Source of the DNA: Flavobacterium defluvii
GTDB taxonomy: Bacteria > Bacteroidota > Bacteroidia > Flavobacteriales > Flavobacteriaceae
Direction of reading: 5' to 3'
Assembly (NCBI RefSeq): GCF_900129555.1
Contig: NZ_FQWC01000002.1
Location: forward strand, 558,001-622,000
DNA length: 64,000 nucleotides
A program made the translations under genes and the position numbers. The notes under the pieces are model-generated. The model was given only the letters and a program-made list of their open reading frames with translations, made no database searches and was not told where the DNA came from. Positions 26,331 through 33,656 of this stretch are shown piece after piece; the first letter of the stretch is position 1, and each line of letters starts with the position of its first letter.

Positions 26331-27170
26331 ATGAAAAATTTCATTTTATTACTTTTATTATTTCCGCTGTTAACCTTTTCGCAGACCGATTTGTTGTCTG
26401 GTGTAGAAACGCCTGCTACAAAAGAAAAAGTGACATCTGCATTTAAAGCGCTAAAGATTGTTAATCTGGAATCTACAAAACTGGCTGCAAAAGGCGATTT
26501 GTATTTTGTTGTTGCACACCGATTTGGTTCTATTAAAGATGGTTTTGAAGGTTTCTACGGATTGGATAATGCCAATACGCAAATAAAATTTATTTATGGT
26601 ATAACAAATGGATTTAACGTAAGTGCAGCCAGAAGCGAATTTGCTTATGACTTTGCAACAAAATATATGTTGTTTCCTCAAATAAAAGATGGTTTTCCTG
26701 TCACTATCGCCGGATTTAATAGTTTGTCAATTAACAACACGTTGAAAGAAAGTTTGTATCCCAAACTTCAATTTAAAGACAGGCTGACTTATGTGGCACA
26801 GCTGTTAATTTCAAGAAAATTTTCTGAAAGATTATCTTTAGAAATTGTCCCGTCATTTTTTCATCAAAATTTTGTTGAAGATATTGATCAAAGCAATTCT
26901 CAATATGCCGTGGGGTTTGGAGGCAGATATAAATTTGCTAAGCGCTGGTCTTTAAATATGGACTATGCAGCGCATTTAAACAGGGCACCAAATTCTCTTT
27001 ATAAAAATCCACTATCTATAGGTTTTGATTTAGAAACCGGCGGACACGTTTTTCAAATGCATTTTACCAGTTCTCAGGCAATTGATGAAGCCGGATATCT
27101 AGGCAGAACAACTGGTGACTGGACAAAAGGTGATATATTCTTTGGATTTAATCTATCCAGAGTATTCTAG
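26331..27170 (+). CDS. DUF5777-like outer-membrane beta-barrel protein
   Basis: The start is chosen at the ATG giving MKNFILLLLLFPLLTFSQ, a standard signal peptide; an upstream in-frame start would overlap the previous gene. The 279-residue product contains KGDLYFVVAHRFGSI and GFEGFYGLDNANTQIKF near the N-terminus, and ends FFGFNLSRVF with a terminal Phe. The whole matches DUF5777-type barrels of Bacteroidota. It lies 28 bases after the OB-fold gene in an envelope cluster with YceI-like and cytochrome proteins. The shared theme is probably an outer-membrane partner of a redox or lipid process. Confidence 0.8.
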   Translation: MKNFILLLLLFPLLTFSQTDLLSGVETPATKEKVTSAFKALKIVNLESTKLAAKGDLYFVVAHRFGSIKDGFEGFYGLDNANTQIKFIYGITNGFNVSAARSEFAYDFATKYMLFPQIKDGFPVTIAGFNSLSINNTLKESLYPKLQFKDRLTYVAQLLISRKFSERLSLEIVPSFFHQNFVEDIDQSNSQYAVGFGGRYKFAKRWSLNMDYAAHLNRAPNSLYKNPLSIGFDLETGGHVFQMHFTSSQAIDEAGYLGRTTGDWTKGDIFFGFNLSRVF

Positions 27171-27368
27171 GATTTTCTTTATAATCAAATTATTAGGTTA
27201 TTTCTGTATTTAAAATAATTCTAAATTGATGTATTTGCAACTATTTTTAAAACCGTACAGATAAAGTAATCGTAGATAGTGTTAAAAACATATTAAAAAT
27301 TGATAAAAAAACCAAAAAGGAATTTTTATAATAAACCGTTTTTAATTAACCCTTTAAATCCTTAATTT

Positions 27369-27956
27369 ATGAAAATTTATTCTAAAATTACACTTAGTGT
27401 ATTACTTGCCGCATCTCTTATTTCATGTAGTAATAATGATGATGAAACACCGGAACCAGCTGCAAAACCTTCAATTTACGAAAGATTAGGCGGAACTAAA
27501 ATGGTTTCAGATCCTGATAACTCTGGTCAAATGATCGAACAGGGACGTTTGAGTTTCCGTAAAGTGGTAAATTCAACTATTGGCTTAATCGTTGCTGATA
27601 TTCAATCGAATGCTTCAGGTAATTTGCAAGCCCATTTTGCTCCTTTATTAGCAGAAACTGGAACTACTCAGTCTACCAATATTGCTAAATTATCAGATAA
27701 TTTAACTGATTTCTTCTCGTATAATACTGGAGGAACAAATTCTGTAAATATATATTCCGGTTTGAGTATGTCTGCAGCACACGATCCTGCAAAAAATCCT
27801 CGTATGGGGACAAAATCAAGCAATGCAGATTATACAAAATTTGAAGGATATGTTGGTGCTGCTGCCAATGCAAATGGTGTTGCTTCAAATACAGAACTTT
27901 ATACTGATATAGTTGCTGTTTTAGAATCATTAAGAGCTCCTATAGTTCAAAAATAA
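27369..27956 (+). CDS. Truncated-hemoglobin-like lipoprotein
   Basis: The 195 residues carry a lipobox (AASLISC, Cys about residue 20). After a short acidic linker, SIYERLGGTKMV resembles the conserved N-terminus of group 1 truncated hemoglobins. A His in SAAHDPAKNPRM followed by YTKFEGYVG fits the proximal-His and following-helix region. The protein is longer than usual because of insertions. I infer a surface or periplasmic heme/oxygen-binding globin. It precedes glutamyl-tRNA reductase, which starts heme synthesis, and follows the cytochrome/YceI cluster. The globin assignment is moderate; true heme binding is unproven. Confidence 0.65.
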   Translation: MKIYSKITLSVLLAASLISCSNNDDETPEPAAKPSIYERLGGTKMVSDPDNSGQMIEQGRLSFRKVVNSTIGLIVADIQSNASGNLQAHFAPLLAETGTTQSTNIAKLSDNLTDFFSYNTGGTNSVNIYSGLSMSAAHDPAKNPRMGTKSSNADYTKFEGYVGAAANANGVASNTELYTDIVAVLESLRAPIVQK

Positions 27957-27962
27957 TTATCA

Positions 27963-27999
27963 TAAAACGCTATCTGAAAATGGTAGCGTTTTAATTTTA
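27963..27999 (+). terminator. Intrinsic terminator after the globin-like gene
   Basis: A 10-bp stem (TAAAACGCTA at 27963-27972 with its complement at 27984-27993) with an 11-base loop is followed by a T-rich tract, directly after the stop codon. Confidence 0.82.
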
Positions 28000-28057
28000 A
28001 ACTATTTGGAATGCCACATCAGTAAGTAATTTTTTGAATTTTTAAGGGAAGTATAAT

Positions 28058-29356
28058 ATGGAAAATTTTAACATGTCCAGATCCACAACTTTTTATGCAT
28101 TAGGTTTAAGTTATAAAAAAGCAGATGCAGCTATTAGAGGAAAATTTAGTTTGGATACTAAAGCACAATCTGATTTATTAATGCAAGCCAAAGCGGAAGG
28201 TATAGAATCCTTAATTGTTACTTCTACTTGCAATAGAACTGAAATTTATGGTTTTGCCCGTCACCCTTATGAGTTGATCAAATTACTTTGCGAAAACAGC
28301 AATGGTTCTGTCGAAGAGTTTCAACAAGTTGCTTATATATATAAGAATGAAGAAGCTGTTAATCATATGTTTCGTGTAGGAACAGGCTTAGACAGTCAGA
28401 TTCTGGGCGATTTTGAAATCATTAGTCAAATTAAAAATGCATTTAATCACAGCAAACAAGAAGGTTTGGTAAATACCTTTCTGGATCGTTTAGTAAACAC
28501 TGTTATTCAGGCGAGTAAAAAAGTCAAAACAGAAACTAAAATTTCTTCTGGAGCAACATCCGTTTCCTTTGCATCAGTGCAATATATTATTCGGAATGTA
28601 GAAGACATTGGAAACAAAAATATTTTGTTATTCGGAACAGGAAAAATTGGCCGAAATACTTGTGAAAATTTAGTAAAACATACTAAAAACTCCCATATTA
28701 CTCTTATTAACAGAACAAAAAACAAAGCCGAAGTATTGGCCGGAAAACTCAATGTTATTGTAAAAGATTATACCAATTTGCAAGAAGAATTACAACAGGC
28801 CGATGTGCTAATCGTAGCAACAGGAGCACAAAATCCAACTATTGACAAAACCTCACTGAATATAAAGAAGCCATTATTGATTCTGGATTTATCTATTCCA
28901 AGGAATGTAAATACTAATGTAGAAGAAATATCCGGTGTAACTTTAATTCATTTAGATTATTTATCTCAAATTACAGATGATACACTGGAAAGAAGGAAAC
29001 AGCACATTCCTGCTGCAGAAGCTATTATTGATGATATGAAACTAGAACTGAATACCTGGGTTAATGGCCGAAAATGTGCTCCAACTATTCATGCTCTAAA
29101 AGCGAAATTAAATGATATTGTATCAGCTGAATTTGCTGTTCAAAAAAAGAAAGCAATCAATTTAGATGAAGTTCAGATTGATTTAATCAGTTCGAGAATT
29201 ATTCAAAAAATAACAAATCATTTTGCAAGTCATTTAAAAAATGAAAATACTTCACTGGATCAAAGTATTGAATTTATAGAAAAAGTATTTCAAATAGGGG
29301 AGCTTGCACCAAATAAGTCTTCAGTAGAAGAAAAGTACAAAATCAATCTTTCATAA
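28058..29356 (+). CDS. hemA: Glutamyl-tRNA reductase
   Basis: A 432-residue enzyme that reduces glutamyl-tRNA to glutamate-1-semialdehyde, the first step of C5-pathway heme synthesis. The catalytic cysteine is Cys58 in VTSTCNRTEIYG. The substrate-binding GQILGDFEI-type segment reads SQILGDFEIISQ, and the NADPH domain has ILLFGTGKIGRNT. The C-terminal dimerisation helices are present. A second ATG at residue 6 (MSRSTT) is an alternative start. It stands alone, not with hemC/hemD, right after a globin-like gene, so it could be an extra copy serving heme demand. Confidence 0.93.
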   Translation: MENFNMSRSTTFYALGLSYKKADAAIRGKFSLDTKAQSDLLMQAKAEGIESLIVTSTCNRTEIYGFARHPYELIKLLCENSNGSVEEFQQVAYIYKNEEAVNHMFRVGTGLDSQILGDFEIISQIKNAFNHSKQEGLVNTFLDRLVNTVIQASKKVKTETKISSGATSVSFASVQYIIRNVEDIGNKNILLFGTGKIGRNTCENLVKHTKNSHITLINRTKNKAEVLAGKLNVIVKDYTNLQEELQQADVLIVATGAQNPTIDKTSLNIKKPLLILDLSIPRNVNTNVEEISGVTLIHLDYLSQITDDTLERRKQHIPAAEAIIDDMKLELNTWVNGRKCAPTIHALKAKLNDIVSAEFAVQKKKAINLDEVQIDLISSRIIQKITNHFASHLKNENTSLDQSIEFIEKVFQIGELAPNKSSVEEKYKINLS

Positions 29357-29481
29357 AACATCTAAGGCAAGCTTTTTAATTTCCCGAATTCAATTGAAAT
29401 AGAACCTATGATTTTTCCAGACCAATAAGCAAATTAAAAAATCAAACAATTTAATTACTCCGGCGGTTTACAATTAATCTT

Positions 29482-29489
29482 TATATTTG
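29482..29489 (+). promoter_or_regulatory. Probable -7 element for the SDR gene
   Basis: TATATTTG matches the Bacteroidota TANNTTTG element 17 bases before the ATG. No clear -33 TTTG was found at the expected distance, so support is partial. Confidence 0.4.
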
Positions 29490-29506
29490 AGGATTAAATT
29501 TATAAA

Positions 29507-30292
29507 ATGAGCCAAGCTAAATCGTATGCCTTAATAACTGGAGCCAGCAAAGGAATTGGAAAATCTATTGCTTTTGAATTTGCCAAAAAGGGTTATCCGC
29601 TATTGCTAATTGCAAGAAGCGGCGAGGAATTAAAAGCATTATCTCAGGATCTTCAATTAAATTACAGCATAAATGCTCCTTTTTTATCAATTGATCTTTC
29701 GGAAAAAGAGGCATCTTTAAAAGTAACCAATTGGATAAAAATGAATAACTATCCGGTTGGTTTTTTAGTTAATAATGCCGGTTATGGTGTGTGGGGTGAT
29801 TTTAGTAAATCTTCTCTAAGCGATCAGCTTGGCATGATGCAGCTTAACATGAATGTAGTGGTAGAACTTTCACATTTATTAGTACCCATACTTTCACAAC
29901 AAAAACAAGCTTATATTTTAAATATATCCAGTACAGCAGCCTATCAGGCTGTTCCTACGCTCGCTGTTTATTCAGCTACAAAGGCTTTCGTTTTATCGTT
30001 TACCCGTGCTTTACGCTACGAACTTGCCCAAACTTCAATTTCGGTAACCTGTTTTAGTCCTGGCCCGGTTGATACTGGTTTTGCTTCTAGAGCTGGTTTA
30101 GATGCCCTTGGAAAAATGGCAGAAAAGTTTAATATGCAGCCAGATGAAGTTGCAAAAATGGCCGTAAAAGCTATGTTCAATAAAAAATCTGAAGTTATTC
30201 CGGGGTTTATAAACTTCATTTCTGTTTATGCTAATCGTATACTGCCAAAGGCATTTATAGAAAAAACAGCTGCCGGAATTTATAAAATTTAA
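29507..30292 (+). CDS. Short-chain dehydrogenase (ketoreductase-like)
   Basis: A 261-residue SDR with TGASKGIGKS for cofactor binding, NNAGYGVWG, a Ser in NISSTAAY and YSATKAF as the catalytic Tyr/Lys, plus SPGPVDTGF. It ends with an unusual tail, PGFINFISVYANRILPKAF, that resembles the membrane-associated ketoreductase branch (DltE/HSD-like) acting on fatty acyl or steroid-like substrates. It has its own -7-like element. It lies 82 bases before the poly-cysteine mini-gene on the same strand, so it may be functionally linked to that cassette. The substrate is unknown. Confidence 0.85.
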   Translation: MSQAKSYALITGASKGIGKSIAFEFAKKGYPLLLIARSGEELKALSQDLQLNYSINAPFLSIDLSEKEASLKVTNWIKMNNYPVGFLVNNAGYGVWGDFSKSSLSDQLGMMQLNMNVVVELSHLLVPILSQQKQAYILNISSTAAYQAVPTLAVYSATKAFVLSFTRALRYELAQTSISVTCFSPGPVDTGFASRAGLDALGKMAEKFNMQPDEVAKMAVKAMFNKKSEVIPGFINFISVYANRILPKAFIEKTAAGIYKI

Positions 30293-30322
30293 ATCTTTTC
30301 AAAAAAAAATGAAAAATGTTGC

Positions 30323-30350
30323 TTGTAAATAAGAAATTATATTACATTTA
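30323..30350 (+). promoter_or_regulatory. Predicted promoter of the poly-cysteine mini-gene
   Basis: TTG at 30323-30325, a 17-base spacer and TACATTTA at 30343-30350 resemble the Bacteroidota TTTG/TANNTTTG promoter, with one mismatch in the -7 element. A start point near 30357 would give a short leader to the ATG at 30375. No second promoter of this type was seen before the dioxygenase gene, so the following genes are probably in the same transcript. Confidence 0.5.
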
Positions 30351-30374
30351 CAATATCTACTAATTCGATAGAAT

Positions 30375-30467
30375 ATGTCTAATAAAAGAAATATGTTTGA
30401 TTTCCCTGAAAACAGAATACACGCAAGTATGCGAATGTATTGTTGTTGCTGTTGTTGCTGCTGCTAA
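30375..30467 (+). CDS. 30-residue peptide ending in eight consecutive cysteines
   Basis: The frame from the ATG at 30375 to the TAA at 30465-30467 encodes MSNKRNMFDFPENR, then a short Met/Arg/Tyr stretch, then eight Cys residues as the C-terminus (TGT/TGC codons mixed at 30441-30464). Mixed Cys codons mean that it is not a simple triplet repeat. It sits 51 bases upstream of a phytanoyl-CoA-dioxygenase-like gene and just downstream of a plausible promoter. It could be a metal-binding or lipidated peptide, a ribosomally made precursor with a leader and a Cys core, or a cysteine-sensing leader ORF. Poly-cysteine leader ORFs are known in mycobacteria. Too short for routine gene callers; translation is unproven. 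Confidence 0.6.
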   Translation: MSNKRNMFDFPENRIHASMRMYCCCCCCCC

Positions 30468-30518
30468 ACTTTTAGGTAAAATTTAAACTCTATTTTTCAT
30501 TTATTAAATCTATTTATC

Positions 30519-31322
30519 ATGGTATCTTATAAAACCTTTACACTTACTAATCAGTTAACTGATGAGCAAATCAACTTTTTTAACGAATATGGTTTCATCC
30601 ATTTCAAAAAATTCATAAATCCGGAAACTGTTTCATCAATAATCGATGCCTCAAAACAAGTCGAGCAAAAATGGATTGACAATGACGTTAAAAAAATAAA
30701 TGGTGTTCCAATTAAATATGGAAAAGATTTGGATGGTTCTCCTATTGTACAGCGTTTTGCTTTTATCAACCAACATCATCAAACTTTAAGTGGTCTTTTA
30801 CTTGACCCAAGACTGAATAGTTTATTGCAATTGGCAGGCGATGGCGCAAGGCTAGGTACTGAAGAAAAAGATGGAATGGTTTTTAATCATTATATCAATG
30901 GGCCTGAAAGTAAGTTTACTAAAATGGGCTGGCATACCGATGGTTTGAGGGATATTTTTTATGGTACAAAATTAAACCCAATGCTAAATGTTGGTATACA
31001 TTTAAGTACATTAAAACCCGAAAACGGCGGCCTTAAAATTATTCCGGGTACTCACAAGCAGAGTATTTACCAAATGCTTTTTAGAAAAAAATACTTTCTG
31101 GATCATAAAGCCGATTCGGAGGAAGTTTCCATCAATCCGGAGGCGGGAGATTTAACCATACACGATGGCCGTTTGTGGCACAGAGTTGCAGAATCATCTA
31201 TCCGTGGCGAAGAAAGCAGAAGGAGAGTTATTTATATTCCAATTATAGCAGGAAAATACGCTCCTAAAAATGAGAACAGCCCAACAGTTTTCTATCAACG
31301 TTTTGCCGGTATTGTTAAATAA
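30519..31322 (+). CDS. Phytanoyl-CoA dioxygenase (PhyH)-like Fe(II)/2-oxoglutarate enzyme
   Basis: The 267 residues contain the iron facial triad His139-x-Asp141 in MGWHTDGLRD and His221 in RLWHRVAES. The Arg cluster at 234-236 (SRRRVIYIP) is placed to bind 2-oxoglutarate. It has no signal peptide. PhyH-type enzymes hydroxylate small molecules or, in some pathways, peptides, lipids or antibiotics. Placement directly after the poly-cysteine mini-gene and before a CDP-alcohol phosphatidyltransferase suggests action on a lipid headgroup or on the peptide; both are inference. The catalytic residues look intact. Confidence 0.87.
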   Translation: MVSYKTFTLTNQLTDEQINFFNEYGFIHFKKFINPETVSSIIDASKQVEQKWIDNDVKKINGVPIKYGKDLDGSPIVQRFAFINQHHQTLSGLLLDPRLNSLLQLAGDGARLGTEEKDGMVFNHYINGPESKFTKMGWHTDGLRDIFYGTKLNPMLNVGIHLSTLKPENGGLKIIPGTHKQSIYQMLFRKKYFLDHKADSEEVSINPEAGDLTIHDGRLWHRVAESSIRGEESRRRVIYIPIIAGKYAPKNENSPTVFYQRFAGIVK

Positions 31323-31324
31323 TT

Positions 31325-31477
31325 ATGCTGTTTATTATTGCATTTAGTTATCTGGTTAGATCAGGTAAACTAAAAAGAACGACCGATTTTTTTAGAAATA
31401 CGCACGGAAAAATAAATTTTAAGATCAAAAAAATAGAATTGGCTATACTATTAGGCCTGCTAAAATTAGGGTATTAA
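31325..31477 (+). CDS. 50-residue small protein coupled to the phosphatidyltransferase gene
   Basis: An ATG two bases after the dioxygenase stop opens a 50-codon frame beginning MLFIIAFSYLVRSGKLK and ending LGLLKLGY. Its TAA overlaps the next ATG by one base (TAATG), the classical sign of translational coupling. It has a hydrophobic N-terminus, a basic middle and a hydrophobic C-terminal helix, so it is probably membrane-associated. No family is recognised. Tight packing on both sides supports a real gene. Confidence 0.6.
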   Translation: MLFIIAFSYLVRSGKLKRTTDFFRNTHGKINFKIKKIELAILLGLLKLGY

Positions 31478-32163
31478 TGAGAACAGAAACACAAGAAGAA
31501 GTTTATAGTACAATTGTGCAGAGAACATTTTCTGACCGTAAGCGAACCAATATCTTAAAAAGAGCAGAACAGTTAACGATTGTATTTTTACTTCCAAAAG
31601 TTCCTAAATTCATTTCGCCAAACGTACTTACTTTAATTGGTACACTTGGCTCGGGAGTAGTTTTTTTAGCTTTTGTTTTAGGGACTTATGCAACAAATTG
31701 GTATTTGCTTTTGGGTATTATTGGTTTGGCTGTAAATTGGTTAGGTGATTCTTTAGACGGAAGATTAGCGTATTATAGAAATACTCCGCGCCGCTGGTAT
31801 GGGTTTGCACTCGATATTATTGCCGATTGGATTGGTATTGTGCTTATAGGTTTTGGCTACTATATTTATGCTCAAAACGGCACACAAATAGTAGCTTTTG
31901 CTTTTGTCGCATTGTATGGATGGTCTATCATTATAAGTCAGTTACAATACAAAATTACAAATGAATACACTATAGATTCTGGCTTTGTTGGCCCAACAGA
32001 ACTAAGATTTATTATTGCGTTAATTTTAATTGCAGAAGTTTTATTTCACGGATCAATAACATATTTGGCTGGCTTAATCACCGTTGTTTTATTTATAATT
32101 AATACTATAGACAGCATAAAGCTTTTAAAATTAGGTGATTTAAAAGATAAAAATCAATACTGA
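31477..32163 (+). CDS. CDP-alcohol phosphatidyltransferase-like membrane enzyme with variant motif
   Basis: The 228 residues have about six membrane segments and the cytosolic family motif DSLDGRLAYYRNT, followed by GFALDIIAD. The consensus is D-x2-D-G-x2-A-R-x8-G-x3-D-x3-D. Here the Arg after Ala is Tyr and one extra residue lies before the Gly, but all four Asp are present, so catalysis is still plausible. Such enzymes join a CDP-activated alcohol to a second alcohol, as in phospholipid headgroup synthesis. The TAATG start and the downstream GtrA-like gene (1 base apart) place it in an operon. The substrate is unknown. Confidence 0.85.
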   Translation: MRTETQEEVYSTIVQRTFSDRKRTNILKRAEQLTIVFLLPKVPKFISPNVLTLIGTLGSGVVFLAFVLGTYATNWYLLLGIIGLAVNWLGDSLDGRLAYYRNTPRRWYGFALDIIADWIGIVLIGFGYYIYAQNGTQIVAFAFVALYGWSIIISQLQYKITNEYTIDSGFVGPTELRFIIALILIAEVLFHGSITYLAGLITVVLFIINTIDSIKLLKLGDLKDKNQY

Positions 32164-32164
32164 T

Positions 32165-32596
32165 ATGTTCAGGAAAAAATCTATTTTTACTTTTCTACAG
32201 GCACAAGTTGCGGCATTTATAGGCGGTATTACGGATTATGGCTTAATGATTTTATTAACAGAAGTATTCAAATTTCATTTTACTTTTTCTATTCTAATCT
32301 CCGGAACTGTTGGTGCAATTATCAATTTCAGCATCAATCGGTTTTGGGTATTTAAAAACCAGGCTGGTTACAGAAATCCTATTAATAGCCAGCTTTTTAA
32401 ATTTGCTTTGGTTGTATTAGGGAGCATTTCTTTAAAATCATTTGGTACACTTGTTTTGCAAAAAGTATTTCAAATCGATTATAAAATCGGAAGGTTAATC
32501 ACGGATAGTTTTGTTTCTTATGGCTTTAATTATCCACTAATTAAATATTGGGTTTTTAGGATAAATGAAAAGCAGAATATAATTGAATCCAATTAG
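32165..32596 (+). CDS. GtrA-like membrane protein
   Basis: The 143 residues form four membrane segments with the GtrA-family features LQAQVAAFIGGITDYGLM at the N-terminus and NFSINRFWVFKNQ between helices two and three. GtrA-type proteins are thought to move polyprenyl-linked sugars across, or otherwise assist transfer at, the inner membrane. The gene starts one base after the phosphatidyltransferase stop, so the pair is strongly coupled. It suggests that the lipid product made upstream is modified or flipped; this is inference. Confidence 0.85.
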   Translation: MFRKKSIFTFLQAQVAAFIGGITDYGLMILLTEVFKFHFTFSILISGTVGAIINFSINRFWVFKNQAGYRNPINSQLFKFALVVLGSISLKSFGTLVLQKVFQIDYKIGRLITDSFVSYGFNYPLIKYWVFRINEKQNIIESN

Positions 32597-32609
32597 AATA
32601 ATTTCGGTT

Positions 32610-33185
32610 ATGTACAAATTATCATTTAAATATCTTAGAAAATTACTAATCGTTATAACGATTTTAGTAAATATGATTTCTCAAAATTTATTGGCGCAAT
32701 CCAAAAATCCATCACCCTTAAATTTTCCGACACCTAAAAACATAGATAATATGCTGTTTTACGTTCAGCGGGACCCCAATATAAACACGGCTATTTATGC
32801 CCTAAATTATCAGGAAAATGGAAAAATAAACAAGAGCGATCCTATAAAAGCATATTGGATTCGATATGCCGAAAAAGGAGAAAAAAAAGATTTTAATTAT
32901 ATACAACGCAAATTTGCATATGGTATAGAAAGTAAAATCTTAAACAATGAAGAATTTGAATTTCAGTTTGTATCCTATAAAAAGTTACAATTAACCCTCA
33001 AAAAAATAGATTCAGATCAAAAATATCATGTTTTTGTAAATATAAACCAGAAAAGAATACAAGTAGAAAAAATATTTGTGCGTATTGAAGGAGGCTCTTT
33101 TTGGCTGCCCAACGTAAAGTATGTCGAAGTCACAGGAATTGATACTTCAAACAAAACCATTACCGAAAGAATACTATTAAAATAA
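32610..33185 (+). CDS. DUF4833-like exported protein
   Basis: The ATG at 32610 is chosen because it yields the signal-type start MYKLSFKYLRKLLIVITILV and the next genes do not overlap; an upstream TTG is possible. The 191-residue product has PLNFPTPKNIDNMLFYVQRD, then DPIKAYWIRYAEKGEKKDF and beta-rich segments to the end, the pattern of DUF4833. It is probably periplasmic. It closes the poly-cysteine/dioxygenase cassette. Function is unknown. Confidence 0.75.
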   Translation: MYKLSFKYLRKLLIVITILVNMISQNLLAQSKNPSPLNFPTPKNIDNMLFYVQRDPNINTAIYALNYQENGKINKSDPIKAYWIRYAEKGEKKDFNYIQRKFAYGIESKILNNEEFEFQFVSYKKLQLTLKKIDSDQKYHVFVNINQKRIQVEKIFVRIEGGSFWLPNVKYVEVTGIDTSNKTITERILLK

Positions 33186-33656
33186 GATGCCCGAATTCTT
33201 GAGCCTGCCTTAAGGGTGATTTTAAAACTAAATACTTCAACCTATAAATTTAATGTCATCTGGGCATTAATACTCAACTGCTCAGTAAATAAATATGCAT
33301 ATTGTTAAAATTTTAAAAAAGGTAAATTAAATTTTGTTTGCTAAAACGTTTTAGTATATTTGTTTTAAGATTCAAATTTATTTTTTAATTATTAAAGGAC
33401 TATTACATAGATAATATCATTTTTAAATAGTTAAAATATTGAATTAAAATCAGTACTGTGGTTTTTTAAAATCTGTCAGTTAAACTGCCGGATCTGTACT
33501 TTTATGAAGTAAATAGTACATTCTTTTGATAATAAAGTATCGCAGTTTTTGAATCGTTTTATTTAGGTTTGGCTCATTCTAAATGTGTTTTACCAAAGTA
33601 ATTTGAAATAAATAAAAACAATTTCAAACGAATTTAATAACCAAAAACAAAAACAG
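33186..33656. other. Control region upstream of the ROK kinase gene
   Basis: This 470-bp AT-rich stretch holds the first copy of the 14-bp LacI-type palindrome with a -33/-7 pair around it (listed separately). The distance from the promoter to the ATG (about 290 bp) is long, so a sizeable leader is likely. No further structure was recognised. Confidence 0.5.
33333..33362 (+). promoter_or_regulatory. Promoter with LacI-type operator, copy 1
   Basis: TTTG at 33333-33336, an 18-base spacer and TATATTTG at 33355-33362 form a near-ideal Bacteroidota promoter. The palindrome CTAAAACGTTTTAG (33341-33354) fills the spacer and ends where the -7 element starts. A LacI-family protein bound there would block transcription of the ROK kinase gene. 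The regulator is encoded two genes on. Confidence 0.72.

Noticed and set aside
30441-30467. Poly-Cys tract as a trinucleotide DNA repeat
   Set aside because: TGT and TGC are mixed and the run stops exactly at a TAA in frame; a pure repeat artefact is unlikely.
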